Positions 24,086-36,315 of a stretch of 64,000 nucleotides of DNA are shown piece by piece. The position numbers and the translations under genes are program-made. The stretch is from Daphnia carinata (Eukaryota > Arthropoda > Branchiopoda > Diplostraca > Daphniidae). The notes under the pieces were generated by a model that saw only the letters and a program-made list of their open reading frames with translations, ran no database searches and was not told the DNA's origin. The stretch lies in assembly GCF_022539665.2 (NCBI RefSeq), contig NC_081336.1, forward strand, positions 9,834,778 to 9,898,777, read 5' to 3'. Position 1 is the first letter of the stretch. Each line of letters starts with the position of its first letter.

Positions 24086-27031
24086 TCAAACGAGAACTGC
24101 TTCGTCGAGTAGTTTTAGGATTTCGTCCTTGTTCGTAACCCACTTATTAGCGAGTAAAAAGGTTCGAGCATTGTATTCACCTTTGACCTTTGCATTCACA
24201 TCAATTCCCAATTGGACTAAGAGTTGAATGGCGTCATGTAAATTTGGGTTTGAATTCCGTGTAAAACAATAATGGAGCGCATTCCTTCCATCAAAGTCCT
24301 TTACATTCACATTGATTCCTAGGCGAATGAAGTCTTTGATTTTTCCAACTAGATCAGGCGAAGAGTCACGGGCACAAAGTAGAAGAAATTCTTTTTCTTT
24401 TTCATTTTCCTTCAGCTATATTGGAAAAATTTGCAAAAGCCGATGTTGATACTTGTTAACTTAAAAAAAAATCATAATATTACTTTATTCTTAATGGATT
24501 CCAGTTGTTCGACGAGTTCTGCCGAACTCATTCTTTTTTCCGGTTCGTGTTCCAATATTTTCGTTAGTAAGTCATCCTCATAAAATTTGCGCAATTCGTC
24601 ACGAATTTCTAGAATTAAGCAACCAAGTGTTGATAAATAGAAGAGTAAAATAGTATGGAAGTCAATTGGGATTACTCATCATATTCACCGGTTTTTTTCT
24701 AATTATGTTAGCGTCAATTTCATTTGCATATGAACCGAATAGATGTTCTCCCTCCGACAAAATATAACCGAAGACGAGGCCGAGGCAAAACACATCGCTC
24801 TTGTTGCTGCCCAAAATCTCTTCGTTTGGCGCTTTTTCTTTGTTGCTGAGCTTTTTCAGCACTTCAGGTGCCAACCAATAACCCTTTAAGTTTACGGATT
24901 TGGCCAAGTCAAAACCAGACCATTTCATTATTATACCTTCATCTTCTCCAGCCCTCCGCATAATGAAGATGTTTCTCGGGTTCATGTCTCGGTGAATTAA
25001 TTTCATTGAATGGATGTATGCCAGGCCTGAAGCTAATTGATGGAAAATTTCGATTTGCCGTGGCATACGTCCTTTGTATTTTTGTAGATCATCCTTCGGT
25101 AGGAAAAGTTGATTTAAGGAAGCGACACATAATTCCAACGCGTAGTACCTTTAGCACGAAAACAAAAAACAAATCAATTTTGAAATCATATTGCTATTTT
25201 AAACCGGATAAAAATGTCTTACATAAAGTCGTTGTCCTTTTCACAGTGAAGAAGTTTGACGATGTTCGGATGATCAAACTTTAGCAAAGCTTCTTCTTCT
25301 ATTTCCTTGACATGACGTTTTTCAACTCTTTTTACTGCCACTTCACGACGTTCGTAATTCCCATGAAATATCGTACCAAAGCGACCTTCTCCTATTATAG
25401 CATCGCGCTCGATCCAAATTTTCAATCCCTTCTTCTCTTTATTACACAAATAATCGGACACATTCATTCCATATTTGTCCTTTGCCTGCGCATCAAATCC
25501 TGATGCTACCAAAAACTTAACTGTTCGGTTAAATTTGGGCTTGAATTGCCTCGACATAAATAATGGAGCCCATTTGATCCATTGTTGCTTTTTGCCTTCG
25601 CGACGATTCCGGGTTGAATCAAGATTTGAATTGGGTTCATTAAGTTTTGGCTCGAATGGTATCGACACAAATAATGAATGGCATTCATTCCATCGCTATC
25701 CGTTGCAGTCACGTTGATTCCGTTTCCGATTAACAGTTGAATTGCGTCGATTAATTTTTGGCTTGAATGGTATTGACACAAATAATGCATGGCATTCATT
25801 CTATCGTTGTCCGTTGCATTTACGTCGATTCCGCTTTCGATTACGAGTTGAATTGCGACGGTTAATTTTCGGTTTGAATAGTTCCGACACAAAAGGTGGA
25901 GTGCATTCTGTCCACATCTGTCCTTTACGTTAACGTTAATTCCCAACTGAATCAAGTCTCGGATTTTTTCCGTTAGATCCAATCGCGAATCACGCCCACA
26001 CAATTCAAGCAATTCTTTTTCTTTTCCAGTGAGCTAAATTGAAAACATTGGCATGTGTTTAATGTGATTGTTCGACTTAAATTCATTTTTACCTTATTCT
26101 TGATCGAGTGTAATTGAACGACTACTTCTTTTGATGTTATTCTTTCATTGGGGTCGTTTCTCAACATTTGTGCCAATAGCTCATTCCCGTAACAGCCGCG
26201 TAATTTGCCATCCATTTCTAGGTAAAGCAATGAACCTCTTTTAATCAGAAAACAATATCGTTATAGTACATCAGGGATTACTTTGCATGTTGATGGGATT
26301 TCCTTTAACTATGTTGTCGGCAATTTCATTTTCGGTGGAACCGTAGAGATGTTCGCCGTTCAACAATAGACAACCGAAAACAAGTCCCAGTGCAAAAACG
26401 TCGCTCTCGGCACTTTCTGGATAACTGATTTCATCTACATTTCCTTCATGTCTTGTCACTTGAAGCAACTCGGGTGCTAACCATGCCCTATTTCTTCTGA
26501 TGGGACTGTTTTGCTTTGGTTCACTGATACTTCTGATCAGTCCAAAATTTGTCCATTTGAGGGTAACCTCATCTTGGTTAGCAGCTCCCACCACTATTAG
26601 GACATTTACTGGTATGATGTCTCTGTGAACTAAATTATTTGAATGGAGGTATCCGAGACCAGAAGCTAATTGAAGCAAACCATCGATATGATGTGGCATA
26701 TGTCCCTTGTATTTTCTTGCATCATTCGACTTCAAGAATAGTTGATCTAAGGTGGCCAAACATGGGTCCAATCCATAGTACCTGGTCACACGATAAAGAA
26801 ACCCAAGAAAATCATTGTTGATATTATATTGTGATTAAAATAATAAGAAATATCCTACATATACTCATCGTCACTTCCACATTGGAGAAGTTTGATGATG
26901 TTTGGGTGATTTAACTTTAGCAAAGCTTCTTCTTCTTTATTTTTGTGGACACGATGTACTCGAACTATTTTTGTTTCAACATCGCGTACTCCGAACTTTC
27001 CTTCGAACACTTGACCTAAGCCTTCCGCCAT
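24086..27031 (-). CDS. Kinase gene C: pseudokinase-ankyrin-kinase-ankyrin, with frameshift and deleted activation segment
   Basis: Exons 26859-27031, 26282-26781, 26093-26217, 25223-26033, 24676-25148, 24484-24608 and 24086-24415 match D and E. Exon 4 (five ankyrin repeats then the kinase-2 N-lobe) is one base out of frame near 25520-25535, splitting it into two overlapping frames. Kinase 1 has HRDIIP and NFG. Kinase 2 has HRDMNP and GFD, and lacks about 11 residues of the activation segment: it passes from VNLKGY straight to WLAPEVL, where D has a GxxGTRTWYAPE segment. The terminal ankyrin exon holds a single repeat plus the C-cap LLDEAVLV. Neither kinase should catalyse phosphotransfer. The first three exons are almost identical to gene A. 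Probably a pseudogene unless the frameshift is an assembly error. Confidence 0.7.
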
Positions 27032-27284
27032 ACTTTCGGTACTTATCAAATACAGGATAGCTCAAGAGTTCCGCAAAGTACAATTTTCGAATGGCATTGA
27101 TGTGATGGCTTCCTTTTAAACCTCCGCAAATGACCAATGCCTTTAACTGATAACGAGAGAAAAACGTTTCACAACATTCAAGTTTGATGACCTTCATTAA
27201 ACTTTTGCTGGCACCTAGTGGACAACACAGACATGTTTGTCCATTTGTGTCATAATCTACAGGCCTGGTTTATCAGTAGTGAAT

Positions 27285-27490
27285 GATTTGGCATAAGTCT
27301 GTTGTATTTTCTGGCGCCATCTGACTTCAAAAACAGCTGATCTAAACTGGCAAACAACGGGCCCTATTCATAATACCTGGTAACATGGTAGCGAAAACAA
27401 AATCAAATCATTGTTGATATCGTATTTCAATTCAAACCAATAAAAAATGTCCTACCTATACTCTTCGTCACTTCATGGTTACTGAGCTCT
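27285..27490 (-). pseudogene. Relic of kinase-1 exons 1-2, copy upstream of gene C
   Basis: Counterpart of the relic at 5.2-5.5 kb. It shows the exon-2 start (FDQLFLKSDGARKY-like, 27300-27370) and a trace of the exon-1 end near 27455-27475. The frame is broken and no further kinase sequence follows upstream. Confidence 0.55.
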
Positions 27491-30400
27491 TCTTAATGCT
27501 GGGTTTGTATGACGGTTTTTATTAATAGTCTCTTTAAAATTTAGTTTCAGGGTTTTTCAGCGTTGATGTGTCGACATTTCATGGCACCATTGCTGCCTTA
27601 TTGGTCTGTTTTACGTGATTTTGCACCGAGTAGCCTTCGTAAATTCGTCGCTCGGGTATTTATGTTAAACTACTTTGCCTTAATACCGATCGCCACGCCT
27701 TTCTCCCAATTCAATAATTAGTTAGGTGCAATATTCTTGAAAGCGATATATTACATTGCCACGTAGGAAGCAGCTGTGGTTATTTCTGCCTATGGGCTGT
27801 GCTGTAAGTGAGGGCAACAATTTACAATTATATTTTTTATTGTCCAATTAATGTTTTCGTGCTTGTTTTTTAGCAGAGTTGGGGTGGTGATTGGTGCCCT
27901 TGTAGTGAATTCCACACCTCACCCTGATTTTGGGTTTTGCTTTGGCGTTCGCGTAGTGGCCGAGTATTGTTGTTGGCGTCGTCTTGGTCATTTTTCTCCC
28001 TTGCTTCTTGTTCTGTTGTTCGAGTACTTATTTCTATTACCACCCCAGGCTGAAGGACAATGTTGTTTGGTTTCTATAATGGCGTCAATAACCTTCACTC
28101 TATAGCTATTATTTTTTCTTAGTAATGAATTCATCCTGTTTCTATTCAGAATCTGCTGTGGCGATTTTCTGTCGACTGTTCCTTGTTGCTCTGGTGTTAA
28201 TTACGTCTTAGGAGTCCCCTGGCCTATGATGCTGCCGCCGAACTGTTTGTTTTCACGCTTCAGGTAATGTTTTTTCTTTATCGTGCTCATCTTTTCCGCC
28301 AAAAAATTCGCTTCCGCACTTCAGGTAATAATCTTTTATGGTGCTGCTCTGTTCCAGATGAAGGGTCAACTTTCAGGTATGACGATTCGAATCGAAGGCT
28401 TGTGCAGAGCAGAGAACTCACTTCAGATTCTTTTTTAATGGCAGGCTGTTGGTTTTTAGGATTGAAATTCTTGCTGGAAACTGAGCATGATGAAATAATG
28501 TTTTCTTGAATTCTTTTTAATTTTACCTTATATTTCCTAGTTGACGATTCTCCTCAATACAAAACTCTGTTAAGTGACATTGGTTTGGCGAATGCAACGC
28601 TGTTTGTTGATTTCTTAAAAATTCAGCAGCTTCAGAACCTGATTTCTTAATCATTCGAAATTCTTAAATTCAATTTGCAATATGAAATTCAGACCAACAT
28701 TTCATATTTCCATCGCCATCTTTTTTCGATTAATTGTTTTATTTGGTTCATAGCTTGTGTTGGCAATGCTGTCGAGAAGCTGGAGTGGGGGGTAAAAAAA
28801 GCGCCAAATTGTGCTCACCAACTGATGAGTTTCATCATTGCCATTTTAACTGATATCGACAAAGGATGTGCTATGTGTCGCTTTCTACTCGTCTCTATTT
28901 CTGTTTCCGTATTATAAGGGTTTCAGTGTTGAAGACAAAAGCTTTCAGTCGCAATCGGCTGACAAACAATTTAATGTTCAAATCAGATGATGTATCAAGT
29001 GTAAAGAAAAACGGCGATGGCAAGTCGGTCAGCTGATTGAGAGACAATTGGCGCCCTCGACGGGAAAGCAGTAATCACGTCCTAATCGTCCAATGTAAGG
29101 CAGATAGTTCATCGATGGCTGTGCTGCGTTTGAATGCAATTCACAACGGAGGAAGTTCTCTGCTCTTTTTCCAGGTTAGTTTTTACATATTTTTTATTTC
29201 CTTTCAAGGCATGTATCAGCGCACAATGGCATCTCAGAAGGGCCTAAAATCTCGACTCGCCCTCTCAGTTGTTTGGCTGTGATTTTTTTCAAATTGTAAC
29301 CCTTTTTTCCCTTTTATTGATTTGCGAGAGATCCTTGAAAATGATGCAGTGTAAGAATGCACTGATAACGTCTTTTTTGCGCCCATTCATGGTCAGCCTT
29401 GCCCTCCAGTCCTTTTTTTTCTGGCCACATTTCGCCATTTCAGCTTCGATGGCGCCATAGAGTGGGGGATATTGTTGACATTGTATTGCTCGAACTGACG
29501 AACAATGCAAGTGGCCTGTGTTTTGGTTAGAAATGGGGAAACAGATAGCTTGGCAGTATCGTTTGAAGAACAATCACTCTTTCTTGCCAATTTCATTTGA
29601 TTTTTCGCATTTTGTTTTCCCAAACTTTAGAAAGTCACACCAGAAAAAGTGGCATTTGCTCGGTAGATGTCTGCTCGTTTAAAAAAATCGTAAAATCAAC
29701 TGTATACAAGCAGATGATTTGGTTGAAAACAAATGGATAGGATAGTATAATAAATAATAATAAATAAAATAATTGTATTATTAAATGGCTGTGTTGTTGA
29801 TGTGAACGGCACACTTTTTCAATTTGCTAAACTTGTATCGGTGTATACAGCCTTTGTCAATGTTTTTCTTGTTTTTACTTGCTTTTACTTTTTTTTCTTT
29901 TTTGAATGGTTTGCTAAATTGCAACACAGCTGACAAGAACAGATTTGATTGTCCGCGGGATTGCCAAGTTTGACGGTCGTGCTGTTTTCACGTGAAAATT
30001 TCTTTCATTTGACTAGTTGAATTGTTAAACGCTCGCAGTTAGCTCTACCGGCAAAAGCAGTTTCTCATTTGCCTTTTAGATGAAGAAAATTGGGTTTTTT
30101 TTATTCATCATTCGAGAAATTTTTTTCTTTATTATTATTTTTTCATTGTTTACTTAGGTTCTTTACTGTTCTTATTGTTTTCCTGTATCAGTTCCTTTAG
30201 AGTTTGCTAGAAGGTTGAAATGAAATCAGATACTTATCCAATGAGAGAAGAGGCTCTTTGAACCGATATTGAATCACTTGACTTATGGTTTGATACTTTC
30301 TTTTATTTTAAAGTCGTTTGCCCACATCGAATTTATAAATTGTCGAATGAGTCGCAATCAACATGGCTAAAGGAGTCATAAATTGATAAGACTCTATGGC

Positions 30401-30577
30401 GATGTAGTCATTATTTTTACTTTTGAAAGTCCGTCGGCCTGAGCAATACACCCAAGAAAGCGGGATATTTGAGTTTTCAAGGGGTAAGTGGCAAAAGAAT
30501 TCAGAGTATGCGAAAGGCGCTATATTTTCATTCTCCGCCGTCGAAGTGCATTGTATCGCCTAGAGACGAGTTGTGAT
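27490..30577. repeat. Inter-kinase spacer, copy 4 (near-identical to copy 1)
   Basis: Collinear with 5.52-8.38 kb at an offset of about 21.97 kb, with few substitutions and one extra segment at about 28.82-29.08 kb that is absent from copy 1. Landmarks include AGCAGAGTTGGGG at 27873, CCCAGGCTGAAGGA at 28046, and GTTTGAATGCAATTC at 29129 followed by CCAGGTTAG. No protein gene is supported; open frames differ between copies. Confidence 0.8.
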
Positions 30578-33500
30578 TCAAACAACAACTGCTGCGTCGA
30601 GCAGTTTTAGGATTTCGTCCTTGTTGCTAATCTTATCATTATCGCGTAAATAACTTTGAGCATTCCTTCCATCATTGTCCTTTGCATTCACATCAATTCC
30701 CAGTTGGATTAAAAGTTGAATGGCGTCAATTAAATTTGGGCTTGATTTTGATTTACACAAATAATGGAGCGCTTTCATTCCATAATCGCCCTTTGCATTC
30801 ACATCAATTCCCAGTTGGATTAAGAGTTGAATGGCTTCAATTAAATTTGGGCTTGAATTTGATTCACACAAATGATGGAGCGCATTCGTTTCATAATAGT
30901 CCTTTGCATTCACATCAATTCCCAGTTGGATTAAGAGTTGAATGGCGCCAATTAAATTTGAGCTTGAATTTGATCTACACAAATAATGGAGCGCATTCGT
31001 TTCATATAAGTCCTTTGCATTCACATCAATTCCCAGTTGGATTAAGAGTTGAATGGCGCCAATTAAATTTGGGCTTGAATTTGATTCACACAAATTATGG
31101 AGCGCATTCCTTTTAAGACTGTTCGTTGAATTTACATTAATTCCCAGGCGAATAAAGTCGTTGATTCTTCCAACTAGATCAGGCGAAGAGTCAGTAGCAC
31201 AAAGCTGGTGAAATTCTTTTTCTTTTTCAGTCAGCTGAATTGGAAAAATTTATGATTATCTACATTGCTTATTCCTAACATACAAAAAAATAATATTACT
31301 TTATTCTTAATATATTCCAGTTGTTGGACGATTTCTGTCGAATTGATTCTTTTCTCCGGATCGTATTCCAACGTTTTCGTTAGTAAGTGATTCTCATAAT
31401 ATTTGCGCAATTCGCCATCAATATCTAGTATTAAGCAACCAAGTGTTAATATATAGAAGAGCAAAATAGTATGGAAGTAAACTGAGATTACTCTTCATTT
31501 TCACCGGATCATTTCTAATTATGTTCTGGTGAATTTTTTTTTCATTTGTACCGAATAAATGTTCTCCCTCCAAGAAAAGACATCCGAAGACGAGGCCGAG
31601 GACAAACACATCGCTCTTGACGGTGCCCCAAAACTCCTCGTTTTCCGACTTTTCATCGTTGATGAGTTTTTTCAGCACTTCGGGTGCGTACCAAGTTCTC
31701 GTTCCTTTCACGCCAGACCACGAGTGATATCCCTTTTCGTTTACGGATTTGGCCAGTCCAAAATCAGACCATTTGATTATTATCTCTTCAATTTTTCCAG
31801 ACTTTCGCAAAATGAGGATGTTTTCTGGTTTAATGTCTCGATGAATTAAGTTCATGGAATGGATGTATGCCAAGCCTGTAGCTAATTGCCGGAATATTTC
31901 GATAGGAGGTGGCATACGTTCGTTGTATTTTTTGGGATCATCCGATTTCAGGAAAAGTTGATCTAACGAAGCGACACATAATTCCAACGCGTAGTACCTT
32001 TTACAAGATAACGAAAACAAAAAAATCAATTTTGCAATCATTTTGTTATTTAAAACCAGAAAAAAAGTGACATACATAAAGTCATTGTCTTTTTCGCAGT
32101 GAAAAAGTTTTACGATGTTTGGATGATCTAACTTTAGCATTGCTTCTTCTTCTCTCTTCTCGGCACGATCTATTTCAACTCTTTTGACTGCCACTTCACG
32201 ACCTCCGAACTTTCCTTTAAATACCGTACCAAAGCCACCTTTCCCTATTCGTTTTTGGCGGTCAAACCAGATTTTCATCTCTTTGTTAACTTTATTAAGC
32301 GAATAATAATATGCGTGCCATCCAGCGTTGTCCGGCAGCATCATATCCACTCCTAATTTATTCAAAATACCAACTGCGTCGACTAAATTTGGGGTTGAAT
32401 TGTCTCGACATAAATAATGGAGCGCATTCGATCCATCGTTGGTTATTGCCTTTGCGTCTATTCCGGAATGAATTAAAACTTGAATTGCGTCAATTAAGTT
32501 TTTGCTTGAATGGTATTGACACAAATAATGCATGGCATCCATTCCATCTTTGTCTCTTGCATTCACGTCGATTCCGTTTCCTATTAAGAGTTGAATGTCG
32601 TCGATTAATTTTGGGTTTGAATAGTACCGACACAAAAGGTGAAGCGCATTCCTTCCGTCTTTGTCCTTTGCGTTAACGTTAATTCCCAACTGAATTAATT
32701 CTTTGATTTTTCCTGTTAGATCCTCTCGCGAATCACGCCCACACAATTCAAGCAATTCTTTTTCTTTTCCAGTGAGCTAAATTAAATAATTTGACATGTG
32801 CATAATATGATTGCTCAACTTTAATTCATTATACCTTATCCTTGATCGATTGTAATTGAACAACTACTTCTTTCGATGATACTCTTTCATTGGGGTCGTT
32901 TTTCAACGTTCTTTTCAATAAGTCATTCTCGTAACAGCCGCGTAATTTGCTATCCATTTCTAGGTAAAGCAATCAATTCTTTTTATCAGAAACGATATCA
33001 TTATAGTATATCAGGTATTACTTTGCATGTTGATGGGATCTCCTTTAACTATGTTGTCGGCAATTTCATTTTCGGTGGAACCGTAGAGATGTTCGCCATT
33101 CAAGAATAGACTACCGAAAACAAGTCCCAGTGCAAAAACGTCGCTCTTGACGCCATCTTGATAACTTGTTTCCTCTACATTTTCCATATTTCTTGACAAT
33201 TGAAGCAACTCGGGGGCTAACCATGCCTTATTTCTTCTGATAGGACTGGTTTGGTTTGCTTCACTGACACTTCCGTTCAGCCCAAAATTTGTCCATTTGA
33301 GGGTTATCTCATCTTGGCCAGCAGACCCCTCCGCAATCAGGACATTTTCTGGTTGGATGTCTCCATGAACTAAATTCTTTGAATGGATGTATTCCAGACC
33401 ATTAGCTAATTGTAGCAAACCATCGATATGATGTGGCATACGTCCCTTGTATTTTCTGCCATCATCCGACTTCAAGAACAGCTGATCTAAAGTGGCCAAA

Positions 33501-33794
33501 TGCCGGCTCATTTCATAGTACCTGGTAACACGGTAACGAAAACAAAATCAAATTATTGTTGATATCGTATTGCTATTCAAAACAATGAGAAATGTCCTAC
33601 CTATACTTATCGTCACTTTTACAGTAAAGAAGTTTGACGATGTTTGGATGATCTAAATTTAGCAAAGCTCTTTCTTGGCTGCTGAGGATACGATGTACAC
33701 GAACTCTTTTTTTTTCAACATCGCGAACCTCAAACTTTCCTTCAAACACTTGACCTGGACCATCCTCATATTTTCCTTTTCCACCATCCTCCAT
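30578..33794 (-). CDS. Kinase gene D: intact pseudokinase-ankyrin-kinase-ankyrin protein
   Basis: Seven exons (33601-33794, 33022-33521, 32835-32959, 32076-32776, 31492-31997, 31300-31424, 30578-31234) sum to 2808 bases, an unbroken 935-residue protein with GT-AG introns. Kinase 1 (about residues 1-270) has NFG for DFG and HGDIQP for HRDxKP, so it is a predicted pseudokinase. Four ankyrin repeats follow (about 275-420). Kinase 2 (about 425-715) keeps GKGGFG, AVKRV, HRDIKPENILI, DFGLAKS and GTRTWYAPEVL, so it is predicted active. Four 37-residue ankyrin repeats and a cap (ISNKDEILKLLD) end the protein. The YYALELC strand and SDVFVLGLVFGCLFLEGEHLFG helix resemble IRE1 and RNase L, but no KEN nuclease follows. 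No signal peptide or membrane segment is seen, so it is likely cytosolic. The start is the ATG shared by family members; a further upstream exon cannot be excluded. Confidence 0.85.
30680..31125 (-). repeat. Four-unit 111-bp ankyrin repeat array of gene D
   Basis: Four units of the same 37-residue repeat as in gene B (NALHxLC...SSPNLIxAIQLLIQLGIDVNAK), differing mainly in the loop between NAK and NALH. DNA identity between units is very high, which points to recent unequal exchange or gene conversion. Confidence 0.9.
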
Positions 33795-33829
33795 ATTTTC
33801 GATTCTCACTAAATACAGGATAACTCAAT

Positions 33830-36310
33830 AGTTACGCAATGCGCAGTTTTCGAATGACTGTACGTTGTGATGGCTTCCTTCTAGACCTACGCAAATGACC
33901 AACGCTTTCAGTTGATAACGTTTTATCTTGAGCCGCACAATACAGTGTAATCTACTGGCCAGATTTATCAGTAGTGAAAGCGTTTCTTGCACAAAGATTC
34001 GAGAACAACAAAAAATAATGATAAACTTTTCGATCCTGAATAAGCATGGCATTCCTTTCGCTATTATTGTCTATATAATATTAAATTAGAGTCTCTATCA
34101 CCCTTTCCTTGTTTCTATTGTTTTATGCCGCTATAATTTTTGGTGGTTTTAGGATATGAAATATTTCCATTTTTGGTTGTGGATGTATTCATTAATTAAC
34201 CAGCTAATCATTTCATCACATTGTTTTTTACATCGCGGATCTTTTCTACAAGTTTTAACTATATTACAAAAAAAAATCGATAAAAGTGCCCACCAGCCAA
34301 TCAATTTTCAACCTGCTAACATCAGTGCTATATATGTGGCAGCCAAGTGGAAGCAATAACAAAATGTTCATCTTATCAGTCGGAAATTTTCTGTTAACAA
34401 ATCCACTTATCTTGATGTGTGTTGACGCCTTTTGGTCCCCAATCTTTTAGACAATGATTTCCAACCATACACGAAACAGGGGATTTTTAAAGCTTCAACA
34501 TGGATGGGCTATTTTAATGATAGAAAACTAAAATGAGCCACAATGAATTATTCCATCAAAAACGGAGACCAAGTTTGTTTTTATTTTACAATTTGGAGAA
34601 GTTACCAATTTTCGAGACAACGAATACAAAAGCGCAACCAAACTGAGGGAACGGAGATGAAGAATTCATGATGGCCGCTGCCTAGTTTACCCTGGCTTTT
34701 TTTTCTATCCCGTTTTTTTCTTTTCCCCCTCGCCGTTGGGAAGGAAAATGACAATCGTAAGAGTTCGAATCTGCAGAGTCGAAACATTTTTGTTTTAGTA
34801 CTTATATCATTATACTTATATTTTATAATTATTGCGACTCGGTAAAACGACAATTCAGTTTCTCTTCGTGAAATGATACAAATGCAGTAGGCTACCTCCA
34901 ATCTCGATAATAGATATGTTGTTATGCTCATCCGACAATTTCTAGTTTTCGATTCGAGAGATCGATACTACCAGGTATAATTGTGAACGGCAACGTTGCA
35001 CACAAACTTTCAATTTCCAGGGCTGGGCCTTTTTTGCGTAAACTATTTTACTTCATACGTGTATCAACTTTGCTTTACTTATTGAGTTGAAATTATTTTT
35101 AAGGGAATGCCAGTGTAAACCAGATGGTTCATCGATGGCTGTGCTGCGTTTGAATGCAATTCTTAACGGAGGAAGGTCTCTGCCCGTATTCCAGGTTAGT
35201 TTCTAGATATTTCTTTTTCTTTCGTTTTGCATGTATCATCGCACAATGGCATCTCAGAAGGGCCTAAAATCTCGACCCCTCCCATCTCCCAGTTATTAGG
35301 CTGTGATTTTTTTTCAAATTGCATCCGTTTATCTTTTTTTTTTTATTGATTTGCGAGAGATCCTTGAAAATGATGCAGTGTAAGAATGCACTGATTCCGT
35401 CTTTTTTCGCCCTTGGTCGGCCTTGCCTTCCTGTCCTTTTTTTCTGGCCACATTTCGCCATTTTGGCGCCATTTCTGCTTCGATGGCGCCATAGAGTGAG
35501 GGGTATGGTTGACATTGTATAGCTCAAACTGACTAACAATGCAAGTGGCCTGTATTTTTGTTACAAGTGGCGAAACATAATCTGTTTTCTCAATCAGCTT
35601 GCTTGGCAGAATCGTTTGTAAATCTTTCGCTTTCTTGACGACATCATTTGGTTGATTTTTCGCTTTTTGTTTCCCCAAATTTTTGAAGCTAGGAATAGTT
35701 GCAATATTTCTCGGTAGATGTCTGCTCATTAAAAAAATCATGAAATCAACTGTACACAAACAGATGATTTGGCTGAAATCAAATGGTCAGACATTGCCAG
35801 TGATAAAATAGAAGGGTTTTTAAAAATTATTTAATTACTAGTATTATTCAATTGCTGTGCTGTTCATGTGACGACACACTTTGTCAATTTGCTAAATCTG
35901 TATCGGTAAACAACCTTTTTCCTTTCATTTCACCAGTGGAATTGTTAAACGCTCACCGTTAGCTCTATCAAGAAAAACGGTTTCTTGTTCGTCCCTTAAG
36001 ATGGCGAAGAAAAATGGGGGTTTTTATTCATTATTCGAAATATTTTTTTTATTCATGAGAAAAGCGGCTCATTGAACCGGTATATTGAATACAGGTATAC
36101 CAATACCATTACTCAACGGCCATTCAGACATGTTGTATTTTTGAAAGTGAAGTTAGTCAGCCTGTGCAGTACAGCCAAGAAAGCGGGAAATTTGAATTTT
36201 ACTGAGGTAAAAGATGAAGGAATTCAGGGTATGCGACAGGCGCCTCATTTTAATTCTCCGTCGTCAGAGCGCATTGCATCGGCTAGTAACGAGTTATGAT
36301 TCAAACAAAA
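33830..36310. repeat. Kinase 5' flank and shortened spacer, copy 5
   Basis: 33.83-34.44 kb is the upstream flank of gene D, shared with E (59.9-60.2 kb) and duplicated at 11.4 and 12.2 kb. From 35.1 kb the spacer family resumes (GTTTGAATGCAATTC at 35148, GAGATCCTTGAAAATGATGC at 35357, GTTAGCTCTATC at about 35950). It ends at about 36.3 kb in a stub matching the 3' UTR and stop region of the kinase genes. No protein gene is seen in 34.4-35.1 kb. Confidence 0.65.
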
Positions 36311-36315
36311 AGTGG
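36225..36315 (-). pseudogene. Stub of a lost kinase gene 3' end
   Basis: The sequence around 36225-36312 (GCGACAGGCGCC, CGCATTGCATCGGCTAG, GAGTTATGATTCAAAC) matches the region just past the stop codons of genes B and D. The ankyrin-encoding exon that should follow to the right is absent; unrelated sequence begins near 36315. This marks a kinase gene deleted from the array. Confidence 0.6.

Noticed and set aside
30682-31116. Plus-strand open frame of repeated LHSHQFPVGLRVEWRQLNLGL units
   Set aside because: It is the antisense of the ankyrin repeat array of gene D; the repeat period keeps it open. The same applies to similar plus-strand frames opposite B, E and F.
33825-34052. Upstream frame read as an N-terminal extension of gene D
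   Set aside because: It is in flank DNA conserved as noncoding sequence upstream of E and, in duplicate, of B. The frame is not shared and no donor joins it to exon 1.
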